This document shows, piece after piece, positions 10,217-19,605 of a DNA stretch of 64,000 nt. The DNA comes from Cordylochernes scorpioides (taxonomy: Eukaryota; Arthropoda; Arachnida; Pseudoscorpiones; Chernetidae): assembly GCA_030710605.1 (NCBI GenBank), contig CP092876.1, positions 59,774,252 through 59,838,251 on the forward strand, given 5' to 3'. The notes under the pieces are model-generated. The model did not search any database, was not told where the DNA came from, and saw only the letters and a list, made by a program, of their open reading frames with translations. Position 1 is the stretch's first letter, and every line of letters begins with the position of its first letter. A program made the position numbers and the translations under genes.

Positions 10217-10851
10217 CCAAAAATTATATCCTTCTTTTGTCTGATGATGGTAACAATGCTGTTACTTGAGGATGTAAGATTGATATAAAAGCAAAGATAT
10301 CCTAACCTTGACATATTCTAAACATTGGTACTTTAATTTAAATATTTAATCATGTACGGTTCCTTTTGCTCTGTAGGTTTATTTTTTGTATATATGGTTA
10401 TATTTCTTTTTATTTGGTTTTTCTTTCTTCTCTCTTTCCTTATTACTTCTTGTATTCTAGTTTTTACTTTTGAAATATCTTCCTTTGCTAAATCCTGTAA
10501 TGGGGAATCATGTATAGGGCTGGATGCCCCAATAAATGTGTGTGTGTTAATTTAACCTAAAAGTTTGATCTCTTGGGGTGTAGAATTAAAGAGGTTAGAC
10601 TGTATAGTTTCTATAAGTTCTGATATCCCAATAGATGTATTAGGGTGGAATAGCAACTTTTGTTAAACAATCACAAGTCAAGTGTACTTAATGTGGTGGA
10701 TGTCCCAGTAACAGACTTAAAAAATGAAGTTGACCTCTCACCTAACAGAATCAGAAGCATTTAAAGCTGTACAAACTAAAGATATTACTTTTCATCATTC
10801 TATCTTGTGAATCAAGACAAAATCTTTCAAAAATATCTCTCTATGAATATA

Positions 10852-11015
10852 CAGTTAAACCTGTATATAGCGCCCCCTCTAAATAGTGCCTTCCTCTCTA
10901 TAGCGCCCGATTTTAAACATTAAAATGTAAACATTTTACATTAAAAGTGACCACCTGTCTATAGCACCCTATTTTGGTGTGTCCCAAGAGGGGGCACTAT
11001 AGACAAGTTTAACTC
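10852..11015. mobile_element. TA-flanked MITE family C, copy 1
   Basis: It starts cagttaaacctgtatatagc and ends with the imperfect inverse (ctatagacaagtttaactc). The repeated block agcgccccctctaaatag marks the family; other copies are at 14331 and 43146. The pogo/Tigger-like ends suggest mobilisation by a pogo-type transposase. Confidence 0.75.
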
Positions 11016-11067
11016 TATATAAAGAAAAATAGTAGTATTGATATATGGGTAAATAAAAAAAGGGGTG

Positions 11068-11230
11068 TACAAGTAATCAAACGGGGCTCTAGCACATTTG
11101 TAAGTGCTAAGTCGAACTGCTTTTCACATGTGTAGATATGTGGTGCTCTTACAGTAAAAGCAGTCGCCTACTTCTACCCACCATGATTATCATGGCCTGC
11201 ACCATGTGTATTAGGGATAAGCAAAAAAAA
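11068..11230 (+). mobile_element. tRNA-derived SINE, copy 2, head-truncated
   Basis: This copy is in + orientation. Body sequence (aagtcgaactgcttttcaca; ttagggataagc) ends in a poly(A) run at 11222-11230. The tRNA-like head is missing. Confidence 0.75.
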
Positions 11231-11346
11231 ATAATAATAAATGAAAAAGGGTTTAAAATAATTTTGAAAATAGTAAATATATTGTAGCAAAGTATTTATT
11301 ATATTTTTTTGTGTCCTGATTATTAATTTTGATATTTATATTATTT

Positions 11347-11900
11347 ACTAGCCGAATGACCCGGGCAACGCCCGTGTTTTACCCGATTGAATGTTTTGAT
11401 TCAAATACTATTTGTTACAATTATAAATTGGCGCCTTATATAAATGCATATATTAGTTAATAACTATAGCCTATGTGCTTTATCTGTCTATGTACTGTTG
11501 GCTTCCGTAGGCGTCTCTTACTGGGAAAAAGAAAGAGAGGATTCCATTTGGTTATTATCTAATATATGCATTTATTTAGGGAGTGACCCGCTCCAACACA
11601 ATAGTTACATAAATAGTGAGTGGGGGGGGGCAAAGGTGGCGTGATCGTAGCCAACCAATAGGAGGGCGCCATTCCAAAAAAAAAAGCAAACAGTGACAGA
11701 GATGAAACTGATTAAGAGATGAAGAACGCATGACACTCGTAACTGTATATTGAATATTTTGCTACTCTGGAAACTTCCCTCATTGCTTAACTTGTATTTT
11801 ATAAATGTTGATTTGCATTTGTGCCTTATAAATAAATTTCTGCGTCACATCCTGAAGTTTGTCTTTCCTGATTTTCTACATTACAATATATTTAACAGAG
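11347..11900 (-). mobile_element. Helentron-like element, minus orientation
   Basis: It begins actagccgaatgacccgggc, the inverse of the usual 3' hairpin plus CTAGT end. It shares the stretch ctgaagtttgtctttcctg with related elements near 47899 and 54457. The far end is not sharply defined. Confidence 0.55.
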
Positions 11901-11925
11901 AAGCATGCTTACTCTGATCTAATAT

Positions 11926-12420
11926 AAATAGAAAACAATGAAGAGTAAGAGAAACAAAATGAGTATAAAAAAGTTTTTTTTTTAGGTGAATATTCTGAAT
12001 GTATCAATTAATATTTAAAATATTTAACGGCAAGATTTAACAATGGAACCAAGCATAAATTATAGCATTTACACGTCATACACCTGTCCAAAAAAATAAA
12101 ATAATAACTAGGGTAATAGAAAAAAATTTACAAAAATAAAAAAATAATAATAACACTTTGTCTTTAGATTACTCTTTTACCTTATCCTTTTTTGAATGAG
12201 GAATATCTGGTTTGTTTCCGTGGTCATTTTTTTTTTTTTTTGGACAAGTGTACGATGTGTAAAAGCTGAGCTTGGTTCCATTGTTATATCTTGCCATTAA
12301 ATATTTTAAATATTTATTGATAAATTCAGAATATTCATATAAAAAATAATGATATAAACTTTCTTCTACTCATTTTGTTTCTCTTACTTTTCATTTATTT
12401 TTCATTATTTTCTATTTATA
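11926..12420. mobile_element. Large imperfect foldback (palindromic) element
   Basis: Two arms of about 230 bp are inverted copies. Matching pairs are agagaaacaaaatgag with ctcattttgtttctct, aacaatggaaccaagc with gcttggttccattgtt, and gacaagtgta with tacacctgtc. The loop is AT-rich at about 12095-12225. It directly abuts the mariner at 12423. No ORF is present. Confidence 0.7.
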
Positions 12421-12599
12421 TACAGTGCGGCAAATAATTTTTAAGACTCTTGCTATATATCAGCCAATAGCAAAGCCACTTATGTAATCGCGTATCCATA
12501 GTAATTTTCGAAGCCTTATCTGCTCTGTGGCGAAGTTTCAGCCATTTTGGTTAACTCTTTCTAGCAATACAGCTGATTATAAAGAAGTAAACATTTTTG

Positions 12600-13620
12600 C
12601 TTATCAGAATTCATTAAATTTAATACGAAACTTGGTAAAAGATCATCTGAAACATTTATTTTGATGAAGCAAGTTTACAGTAAGTTATGTTTGAGTAAAT
12701 CAAATGTTTTCATTTGGCACAAATGGTTTTTAAGCAGAAGAAATACATTAGATGATGATAAGCATACAGGATGACCAACTTCTTCAATGAAACCTGAGAT
12801 TATAGAAAAAGTGCAGGAATTTGTTGCAGACAATTGCTGTACATCCCTGCGAATTATGGCAGAAGTTTCAGACATCAACAAAAAAACAATTTGGACCATT
12901 CTGCATGAAGATTTGGGTAAAACAAAAGTCTATGCTAAATTTGTTCCACAGACTTTAACGGATGAGCAAAAATCTTTGAGAATCGCACATTGCAGGGATA
13001 TCATTTCTGCCTCTGAAAATGATTCAAACATCTTGAAATCAAGTGTTACAGGTGATGAAACCTGGTGTTTTCAGTATGACCCAAAAGCAAGCGACAAAGT
13101 GCTGAATGGAATTCAAAAAAATAACCATAAGCCAAAAATAAACTTGAAAAGTTCCATAAAAAATCAAAGCAATGCTGATTACATTTTTCAATAGTAAGGG
13201 TATTATCCACAAAGAATGTGTTCCAACTGGACAAACCATTACTGGTGGGTATTATTTAAATGTTTTAAAGCTTTGATTGCTAGATTTCATCGTATTCATC
13301 CAGAAAATCTCTTTCAAGACAGTTGGTGTTTGTTGTCTGATAATGCAGCCAGTCATACCTCACTCATTGTTTGTCAATTTTTGTCCAAAAATAACATATG
13401 TGGGTTGAATCATCCACTGTACTCGCCTGATTTAGCACCATGGGACTTTTCTTTATTCTCAAAAATCGATATGAAATTAAAAGGGCGTATTTTTGATGAC
13501 ATCCTGACCATCCAAACAACTACAACATGCACTTTGGAGGTGATCCTCAATCATTATTAAATCTCTGTAACAGATGTATTGAATCCAGAGGGGATTATTT
13601 TGTATAAAAAATAGCTGAAA
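12600..13620 (+). pseudogene. mariner transposase, frameshifted
   Basis: The two best-preserved pieces are 12787-13194 and 13216-13560, in different frames with a break near 13195. The N-terminal part before 12787 has several stops. The first piece has the second HTH region and the first catalytic aspartate (SVTGDETWCFQYDP). The second has LLSDNAASHTS and YSPDLAPWDFSLF, giving the DD34D spacing that defines mariner (34 residues between the last two aspartates). All three catalytic positions are legible but the frame is lost, so it is inactive. Family members cut and paste at TA. Confidence 0.88.
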
Positions 13621-13663
13621 TTTTATTATCTTGTTTTTATTTTATTTTACAAGCTCATTATTA

Positions 13664-13838
13664 CAGTAAAACTTCCATGAGCAGACACTCGTGCTAGAGG
13701 ACACCTCTCTACAAAGGACAGTTTTCATTTTCAAAATTACCATTTTAACTAATAACCAACTCTCTGGTAAGAGGACACCTCTCCCTATAGGACACCATGG
13801 CTCTGCAATTTGGTATCCTTTACAGGGAGGTTCTACTG
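13664..13838. mobile_element. TA-flanked MITE family B, copy 2
   Basis: The ends are cagtaaaacttccatgagca and ttacagggaggttctactg with TA outside. It is inserted in the 3' part of the mariner at 12423-13859, so it is the younger of the two. Confidence 0.85.
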
Positions 13839-13859
13839 TAACAATTATTTTCCGCACTG

Positions 13860-14234
13860 TATATATATATATAAAAATTGGGTATTTATCCATACTAGAG
13901 TCATGTGTGTGTGTTGTTGGAAATGGACTTTGTAGAAAGGTACAACCAGCAAGCTTATCTAATCAGTGTGTGGGTTTAATCATGTTTGATGTCTGTGATA
14001 AGTTACATGTCCCATGGGCAACATTTCTCTCTATTATTGGTGGTGGAAATTCCACTATTGGGGAAATTCATCACCAGAAGGATTTCCCAAATTTCTTCTA
14101 CAGCAAAATGCTATGGAAATGTCAACATTTGTACTTAGTACTCTACCTTCCAACCATAGATAGAAATTGATGTGCTACTTATTCTATAATACTCTTGTTA
14201 CAGATTTATATTGAAAATAGATCAATCCATAAAT
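13860..14234. other. Unassigned DNA
   Basis: A (TA)n run at 13860-13872, then unique-looking sequence. The open frame across 13691-14170 starts in the MITE and has no recognisable protein features. Confidence 0.45.
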
Positions 14235-14320
14235 AGATATCTTTAATTAAAAAGGCATATATTGGATCAAAAAATGGGAGATTTTTTATCCAATATATGC
14301 CTTTCTCTAACTAAAGATTA
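14235..14320. repeat. Short inverted repeat (hairpin)
   Basis: Arms aaaggcatatattggat and atccaatatatgccttt flank a loop of about 20 bases. It ends next to MITE C2. Confidence 0.75.
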
Positions 14321-14330
14321 TATATATATA

Positions 14331-14466
14331 CAGTTAAACGTGTCTATAGCTCCCCCTCTTGGGACTCACTTTTAATGTAAACCCCGCATCATACTATGTA
14401 TTTAAAATCGGACGCTATAGAGAGGGAGGCACTATTTAGGGGGGGCGTTATAGACAGGTTTAACTG
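14331..14466. mobile_element. TA-flanked MITE family C, copy 2
   Basis: The ends are cagttaaacgtgtctatagc and ctatagacaggt ttaactg in inverse orientation. The internal block ctatagagagggaggcact is as in the other family C copies. Confidence 0.75.
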
Positions 14467-14499
14467 TATATATAAATATTTAAAACAAATAATATATAT

Positions 14500-14945
14500 T
14501 ATATTTAAATAAAAAAAAAGATAAGATTTTTGTTGTTTTGGATCATATTGATTATGCTATGGTGGTGCAGTCGTGGTTGAAATCTTGAAAAGATAATAAT
14601 AAAAATAGTCTTGATAAGAGAGATTGCTTTAATTGAGTTTTAGGATAAACATAACTTGGTAAATTACTGCCTGGCTTAAGGCGTAAGAATAAAAAAAATG
14701 AAAAGCGTATTTACATAATGTACAAATGTTTTGGGCCGACCACGTGAAACAACAACAATCGGTTTTATATAGGGTAAGCATGACCTCTGGCGGTCGATTT
14801 AACAGAATATTTGTATCTATGAAATATATTTTAAATAAAATAATATTTTAATATAACATTTTAAATAATATCTTAATATAACATTTTAAATAATATCTTA
14901 ATATAACATTTTAAATAATACCTTTATATAACATTTATATATATA
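14500..14945. repeat. Interspersed repeat G, copy 1
   Basis: About 440 bp are found again in inverse orientation at 29895-30320. Shared landmarks are ggatcatattgattatgcta, ggtggtgcagtcgtggttga, cagtactt/taatccaggc against actgcctggctta, and gacctctggcgg. The inverse strand contains a polyadenylation-like tcaataaaga, so a solo LTR is one possibility; no family was recognised. Confidence 0.6.
14848..14935. repeat. 25-bp tandem repeat, about 3.5 units
   Basis: The unit begins ttaatataacattttaaata and ends atatc. It occurs about three and a half times within repeat G copy 1; copy 2 has fewer units. Confidence 0.8.
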
Positions 14946-15139
14946 TCCTTGGGTAGGCCAAATATCAGGGAACAAGTTAAATCAACGTTTAGTTGATTTT
15001 TTTCCCCACTAGATGGCGCTCTGCCATCTAAAATGGTCATGTGAGGGGTCAGGAAATGCCATTTTTGTTTTTAATATCAACACCTGACCTTTATATATAC
15101 ATGTATAACCTAAGGTAAACCCCAATTTCCTTACATTGA

Positions 15140-15242
15140 AACACAATAGGTAAAAAGACCAAATCCAAATGAATAAATAGTGTATTGGATTTGGTCTTAG
15201 TACCTTGTGTTTCTAATCTATAATCCAAATTGTTCCTAATCG
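15140..15242. mobile_element. Foldback MITE family A, core-deleted copy
   Basis: Two inverted arms (agaccaaatccaaatgaata, then tattggatttggtcttagta) meet without the usual core. The outer motif aatccaaattgttcctaatc follows. Confidence 0.65.
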
Positions 15243-15414
15243 TCCATTCCATTGCAAATACTATTGTTAAAATGGAGTTTGAGATTTAGTAAAATAATGA
15301 AATACCCCTATAACAAACCTAATTTTAAGTCCTAAAATAATAAATTATAATTAAAATTCAAGGCTTATATATATATAGAGAGAGAGAGAGGGGGTGGGCA
15401 TACTTAAAATTATG

Positions 15415-15625
15415 AAGTCGGTGGACAAGTGGTTAAAACCCTTGATTCCCAACAGCCATGAACTGGGATTGAATCCTGCATTGGACACTTTGTTTTAATA
15501 TGTGAATAACCTTTACCTAATATTCATTGTTGTAAATATCATAAGCTATGTTTCTCTTTTTGAACAGCGCCTAGTAAAGTTATTTTGGAACCAGGATACA
15601 TAAAGTTTGGATTAATTTTTAAATA
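15415..15625 (+). mobile_element. tRNA-headed SINE-like repeat
   Basis: Bases 15417-15485 read like a tRNA-derived head: gtcggtggacaagtggttaa (A-box region), then gggattgaatcctgc (B-box region) and attggacac, the same closing motif as the SINE family heads. The body differs from the main SINE family and ends in AT-rich sequence. A microsatellite (TA)n(GA)n lies just upstream at 15368-15392. Confidence 0.5.
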
Positions 15626-15967
15626 AAACATCAAAATTTTGAACATGTTTTTCATCTTGCATATTGCAATTTCAAAATTTTAAATTTGGCAGCATTGTTT
15701 GTTTACATCCATGTTCTATTTTTTGCCACATGATAAACTTTTGCACTTATAATTTAGTAGAAAAATCTTTTCATTCATCAAATTTGAAATAGAAAAAAAA
15801 TAATGCAAATTGCTTTTAAAAAAATAGGCAAAGAAAAAGCGTCATTACAAAGTGAATTCAAAGTCATTTCAAAGTGAAACAATGTAGGCAAAACTTCAGA
15901 GCAAGTTGAAAAAAGAAAATGGGTAACATTTCTACTATAAGATATAAAAATAGAAGGCCCAGTACTC
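15626..15967. other. Unassigned AT-rich DNA
   Basis: No gene or clear repeat. The 77-codon minus-strand frame here has no recognisable features. Confidence 0.45.
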
Positions 15968-16340
15968 TTGTCTGAAGATGATAACAACGCTGTTACACAA
16001 ACATCACACACTATTTATTTATTTGTATTTGGTCTTATTACCTTGGGTTTATAATCTATAATCCAAATTTGCCTTATCAATAATAGAAGGCTATTAAAAA
16101 TTGCTACAAAGAGCAAAATCCCAACTTATTATATATTATATATATATTTTGAACTATACTTGTACTAAGAGTACTTTGAGCCAGTACCATTTAAAAACAT
16201 GCTGTGGTATTTTTTTTATTCAGTACTTTTGTCTGAAGATGGTAACAATGCTGTTACAGAAACGTCACACATTATATATTTGGATTTGGTCTTATTATCT
16301 TTTGTTTCTAATCTAGAGTTCAAATTGTACCTTATCATAT
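15968..16340. mobile_element. Two foldback MITE family A half copies
   Basis: Half copies in the same orientation lie at about 15968-16080 (ctgaagatgataacaacgct) and 16229-16340 (ctgaagatggtaacaatgct). Each continues into the atttggtcttatta and outer-end motifs. The spacer 16085-16225 is AT-rich and includes the motif aaaacatgctgtggtat, which also occurs near other family A copies. Confidence 0.65.
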
Positions 16341-16649
16341 CTCCTTTATATTAACTTGATAGTAATAATGTTGTGTCATTATTTGACTATTCTCAGAACA
16401 GATGTTGGGTGTGAGGCACAAAAGGTTTGTCTCTTTAGATATGAAAAAGTTGTGCTGACCTGACAGATAACTCTTGTTTATTGAATTTAAATATTAAGAT
16501 TTCATGTTGGTAGTGTGGATTTAATGAATATAATGTTGCTAAAACCATCCTTCAAAGGACATGGAAAAGTTTGAAGTACGGTGAAGTTGAAGCCTGTAGG
16601 ATTTTTTATCTTAGAATGATAAATTCTATTTTATCCCGGTAGAGAGTTA
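16341..16649. other. Unassigned DNA
   Basis: No gene or recognisable repeat is seen. Confidence 0.45.
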
Positions 16650-16837
16650 CAGTAAACATACTCCATGAGAGAGGGTACTCACGCTAAAAGACACCTCTTC
16701 CCTCTCCACAAAGGGCAGTTTTCAGCGTCAAAATGATCATTTTTACTAATTAGCAACTCTCCAGTAAGATGATACCTCTCCCTAAAGAACATTTTGGCTC
16801 TGCAACTAGGTGTTGTCCTTTACAGGGAGTTGTGCTG
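16650..16837. mobile_element. TA-flanked MITE family B, copy 3
   Basis: It starts cagtaaacatactccatgag. Family blocks acctctccctaaagaaca and ctgcaactaggtg are present and the right end (ggagttgtgctg) is degenerate. Confidence 0.7.
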
Positions 16838-17169
16838 AAATAGTTTCAGAGTTTTAATTGCGGTCAAACTTTAAGATATTCTTTTGTTTCTATTGATGCC
16901 CTTGTTTCTCAATTGATTATAGAACATTCTTGCATCTGCATTATGATCACATGGTTTCATCATGCACTCTTCTCATTCTTTTTTTTTTTACAATTCTTAC
17001 CAATAATTCTTATATTCATTTTTTTTAATGGCATTAGATTAAATATATAAAATATGAATACAGTAAAACACAGCTAATAACTGACCATTATCAAGAAGTA
17101 GCCTTTATCTGTGTATATGGCTGTCCTTTTATTATACAATCTACATATTTTGAAGAGTAAAAAATAATA
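16838..17169. other. Unassigned AT-rich DNA
   Basis: No gene or clear repeat is seen; a fragment near 17060 (cagtaaaacacagctaataa) may be an isolated pogo-type end. Confidence 0.4.
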
Positions 17170-17425
17170 CAGTAGAACCTCTTTTTAAAGGACACCTAGT
17201 TGCATAGCAAAAGTTTCCATTAGGGAGGGTTGATACCAAAGAGTTGATGATTTGTAAAAATGGCACTTTTGCCAATGAAAACTGTCCTTTGTAGAGAGAT
17301 GTCCTCAAGAAGAAGTAGCCTCTCTGTAATAATAATAGCTAAACCGTATGTGGCTATAATGAACCATGGCTATGGTGAACCAAAAGTTCAGTCCCATTGG
17401 GGTTCACTATTGAACATTTATATTT
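17170..17425. mobile_element. MITE family B copy 4 fused to a pogo-type fragment
   Basis: Family B sequence from cagtagaacctctttttaaa runs to about 17320. It then passes into a different pogo-type repeat (tggctataatgaaccatggc, gttcagtcccattggggttc), the same wording as the elements at 21581 and 24848. The junction suggests insertion and partial deletion. Confidence 0.55.
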
Positions 17426-17517
17426 TATCTTGTTTTCAATATAAGAGTGATAAAGCCAGGTTTGACGCTTGCTCTAGCCAATGTTTGAAAAATACCATAT
17501 TTCAGGAATTTGCAGGT

Positions 17518-17702
17518 ACAGTATAAAGTCTTTAATTCAATTGACTTTAGTTCAACAATTACTTTAATTCAAACAGTTTTTTTGATCCCCAATCATCTAT
17601 TTACTTTAACCGACTATTAATCAACACCCCACACAACATTAATTCAACAGAAAATTCTGATCCCTTGAAGTGTTGAATTAAAGAAGTTAGAGAAAGACTG
17701 TG
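17518..17702. mobile_element. Short Tigger-type MITE
   Basis: The left end is acagtataaagtctttaatt and the right end gaattaaagaagttagagaa, both degenerate forms of the Tigger terminal repeat. The internal motif gatcccttgaagtgttgaat is shared with the left end of the Tigger at 2245. Confidence 0.6.
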
Positions 17703-18029
17703 AAGTTAATTATTCCTATTAACTAATGTGTGGTAACAAAGGTAGTTCAGCAACTATCTCCCCCCACTGATAAGCTGCCATCAGCTATTGTTTCACATGG
17801 TTTGGCAATGTTTCTGTCACCGCACTAATCTCTTGTTGGTCATTGTATCCATTCCTTCATCAACTTCTTGTTGGACTTCTGAAGCCAACACCTAGAAAGG
17901 ACCAAGAAAGATGCTAAGTTTTAGCTCAATGCTCACTGAAAGTAATTCTTTCTCTTAATTGAGGATGATCCATCCTTGATAATTGGCACTATTTCAAAGT
18001 TTTAATATGACGTTTTTTTCTTTAAAAAT
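17703..18029. other. Unassigned DNA
   Basis: No gene or recognisable repeat is seen. Confidence 0.45.
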
Positions 18030-18300
18030 GAAAGATAATAAGACCAAATCCAAATAAATAACTATTTTAAAATGATATAGCACATTTTGGATTATAGATT
18101 AGAATTACAAGGTAATAAGACCAAATCTATATAGATATTTGTGTGTGACATTTCGGTAACAGTGTTGTAGAAACATCACACACTACTTATTTATTTGAAT
18201 TTGGTCTTATTACCTTATAATAGCTATTTATTTATTTAGATTTAGTCTTTTTACCTTGTGCTTCTAATCTATAATCCAAATTATAGCTTGTATCATGACA
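18030..18300. mobile_element. Overlapping foldback MITE family A copies
   Basis: At least two copies overlap: ataagaccaaatccaaataa at 18037 and, after an inverted outer motif (cacattttggattatagatt), a fuller copy 18105-18300 with both arms. The core gtgacatttcggtaacagtg lies near 18145. Confidence 0.6.
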
Positions 18301-18392
18301 TTTTTTTCTCGCACCACTGGGTCCTTTTTATTTTTTTCAGAATGTTACATAATTAACTTTTAGCAATGGATAAAATTGCATTATAATAAATC

Positions 18393-19120
18393 CCTATATA
18401 TATAAAAGTCAGTGTATGTATGTGTGTTTGTTCCTATGTCGACTATACACGTCCACAATACGTAACTAATCTGACTGAAATTTTAACAGTATATAGAGTA
18501 GAATCTGAAAAAAAAAAAATTATAGTGAAAATTTCAGGTCTCTATTCCGAATATTCGTCGAGTTATTTGCAAATTGCGTTGCAAATTTGCCCTTTCGCTC
18601 GCAAGCAGCGCCTCTAGCGGTGAAGATGGGAGGTAATATCAGCTGACCTAATGTACATGTAAAAAGGGGTTTTAACAGGACATAGAGAAAAATATGGAAG
18701 AGATATTTGTCACATTTTTAGCCAAGAAAAATTGAAATTGACAGGTTCTGGGCAGAAATAGTTGTTTGTTTGTTTTTTTTTGTCAGAAAATGATGATGAC
18801 AATATTGCTGTATCATCATTTGATCATCAGATACAAAATTATATCGGGAAAAATATTACAAAAAGCAGAGACCACGGGTGAAGCCAGTTCATTTTTAGTA
18901 TTCAGGAACAAGATTCTAACAGAAAAAAAAAATCATTCGAGCAGAAAACACAAAGCCAGATCATCTCTCTATAAAAATATCGCTTCTCAGACACAAATTT
19001 GTAGTGGGACGTTTCACAAGAGTGACATCCATGGCGACAATTTATAATTGTAACAAATAGTATTTGAATAAAAACATTTAATCGGGTAAAACCCGGGCGT
19101 TGCCGGGTCATTCGGCTAGT
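18393..19120 (+). mobile_element. Helentron-like non-autonomous element
   Basis: It starts with the class-typical tatatataaaagtcagtgta and ends with a GC hairpin and CTAGT (acccgggcgttgccgggtca, then ttcggctagt). No terminal inverted repeats or helicase coding are seen. The internal small frames are not convincing genes. Confidence 0.75.
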
Positions 19121-19299
19121 TTTGAATAAAATGAATATTTTAATATAAGTAAATAAATGCAATGGGAGTAAAACGAATAAATTTAGATGATAAAGAAAAG
19201 GCTAAAAATTGTATTTGAAGAAATCATAATCTTTTAAATAAATATTTTATGGTTGTTTACTTTTAAACTAGAACCCTATATAAGTGAGCATTCTAAATA

Positions 19300-19452
19300 C
19301 AGTAGAACCTCCCTGTAAAGGACACCTAATTGCAGAGCCAAAGTGTCCTTTTCAAAATACAAAATAGTAAAAATGGTAATTTTGCAAATGAAAACTGTCC
19401 TTTGTGGAGAGGTGTCCACTAGCGGGGTGTCCACTAAAGGGAGATTCTACTG
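19300..19452. mobile_element. TA-flanked MITE family B, copy 5
   Basis: The ends are cagtagaacctccctgtaaa and aagggagattctactg with TA outside. It lies about 100 bp upstream of the first coding exon of syntenin. Confidence 0.8.
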
Positions 19453-19554
19453 TATATTTAAATAGAGATATATGTTCTGTATAAACACCAGTGTTATAAA
19501 TACATCACTGCTATGTCTGACTCTAAAACTTGGATGTGTTGCAGCACAATCACC

Positions 19555-19605
19555 ATGTCCCTCTACCCAAGTCTGGAAGACTTGAAAGTTGACCAGCTGC
19601 ATCAG
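19555..19605 (+). CDS. SDCBP: Syntenin coding exon 1
   Basis: Encodes residues 1-17 ([17 protein letters not shown]), including the first LYPxL motif. The donor is CAG|GTAAC, phase 0. A possible acceptor (gttgcag) lies 10 bases before the ATG. Confidence 0.92.

Larger units (their letters stand above)
8933..10602. mobile_element. Decayed Tigger copy carrying LINE and SINE insertions
   Basis: The left end (agtataaccttgttcatttg, with catgtcccaacctccagcct downstream) matches the right end of the Tigger at 2245-5443 in inverse orientation. The right end (gaattaaagaggttagactg) matches its left end. The transposase is not recognisable. The interior holds a LINE fragment and a SINE. Confidence 0.65.
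12423..13859 (+). mobile_element. mariner transposon with nested family B MITE
   Basis: The terminal inverted repeats are cagtgcggcaaataattttt and, at the right, the inverse of caattattttccgcactg, with TA on both sides. Removing the 175-bp family B MITE at 13664-13838 leaves about 1.26 kb, the usual mariner length. The transposase is broken. Confidence 0.9.

Noticed and set aside
13691..14170. 159-codon ORF on the + strand
   Set aside because: It begins inside a MITE, crosses the mariner terminal repeat and a TA microsatellite, and has no domain; chance reading frame.
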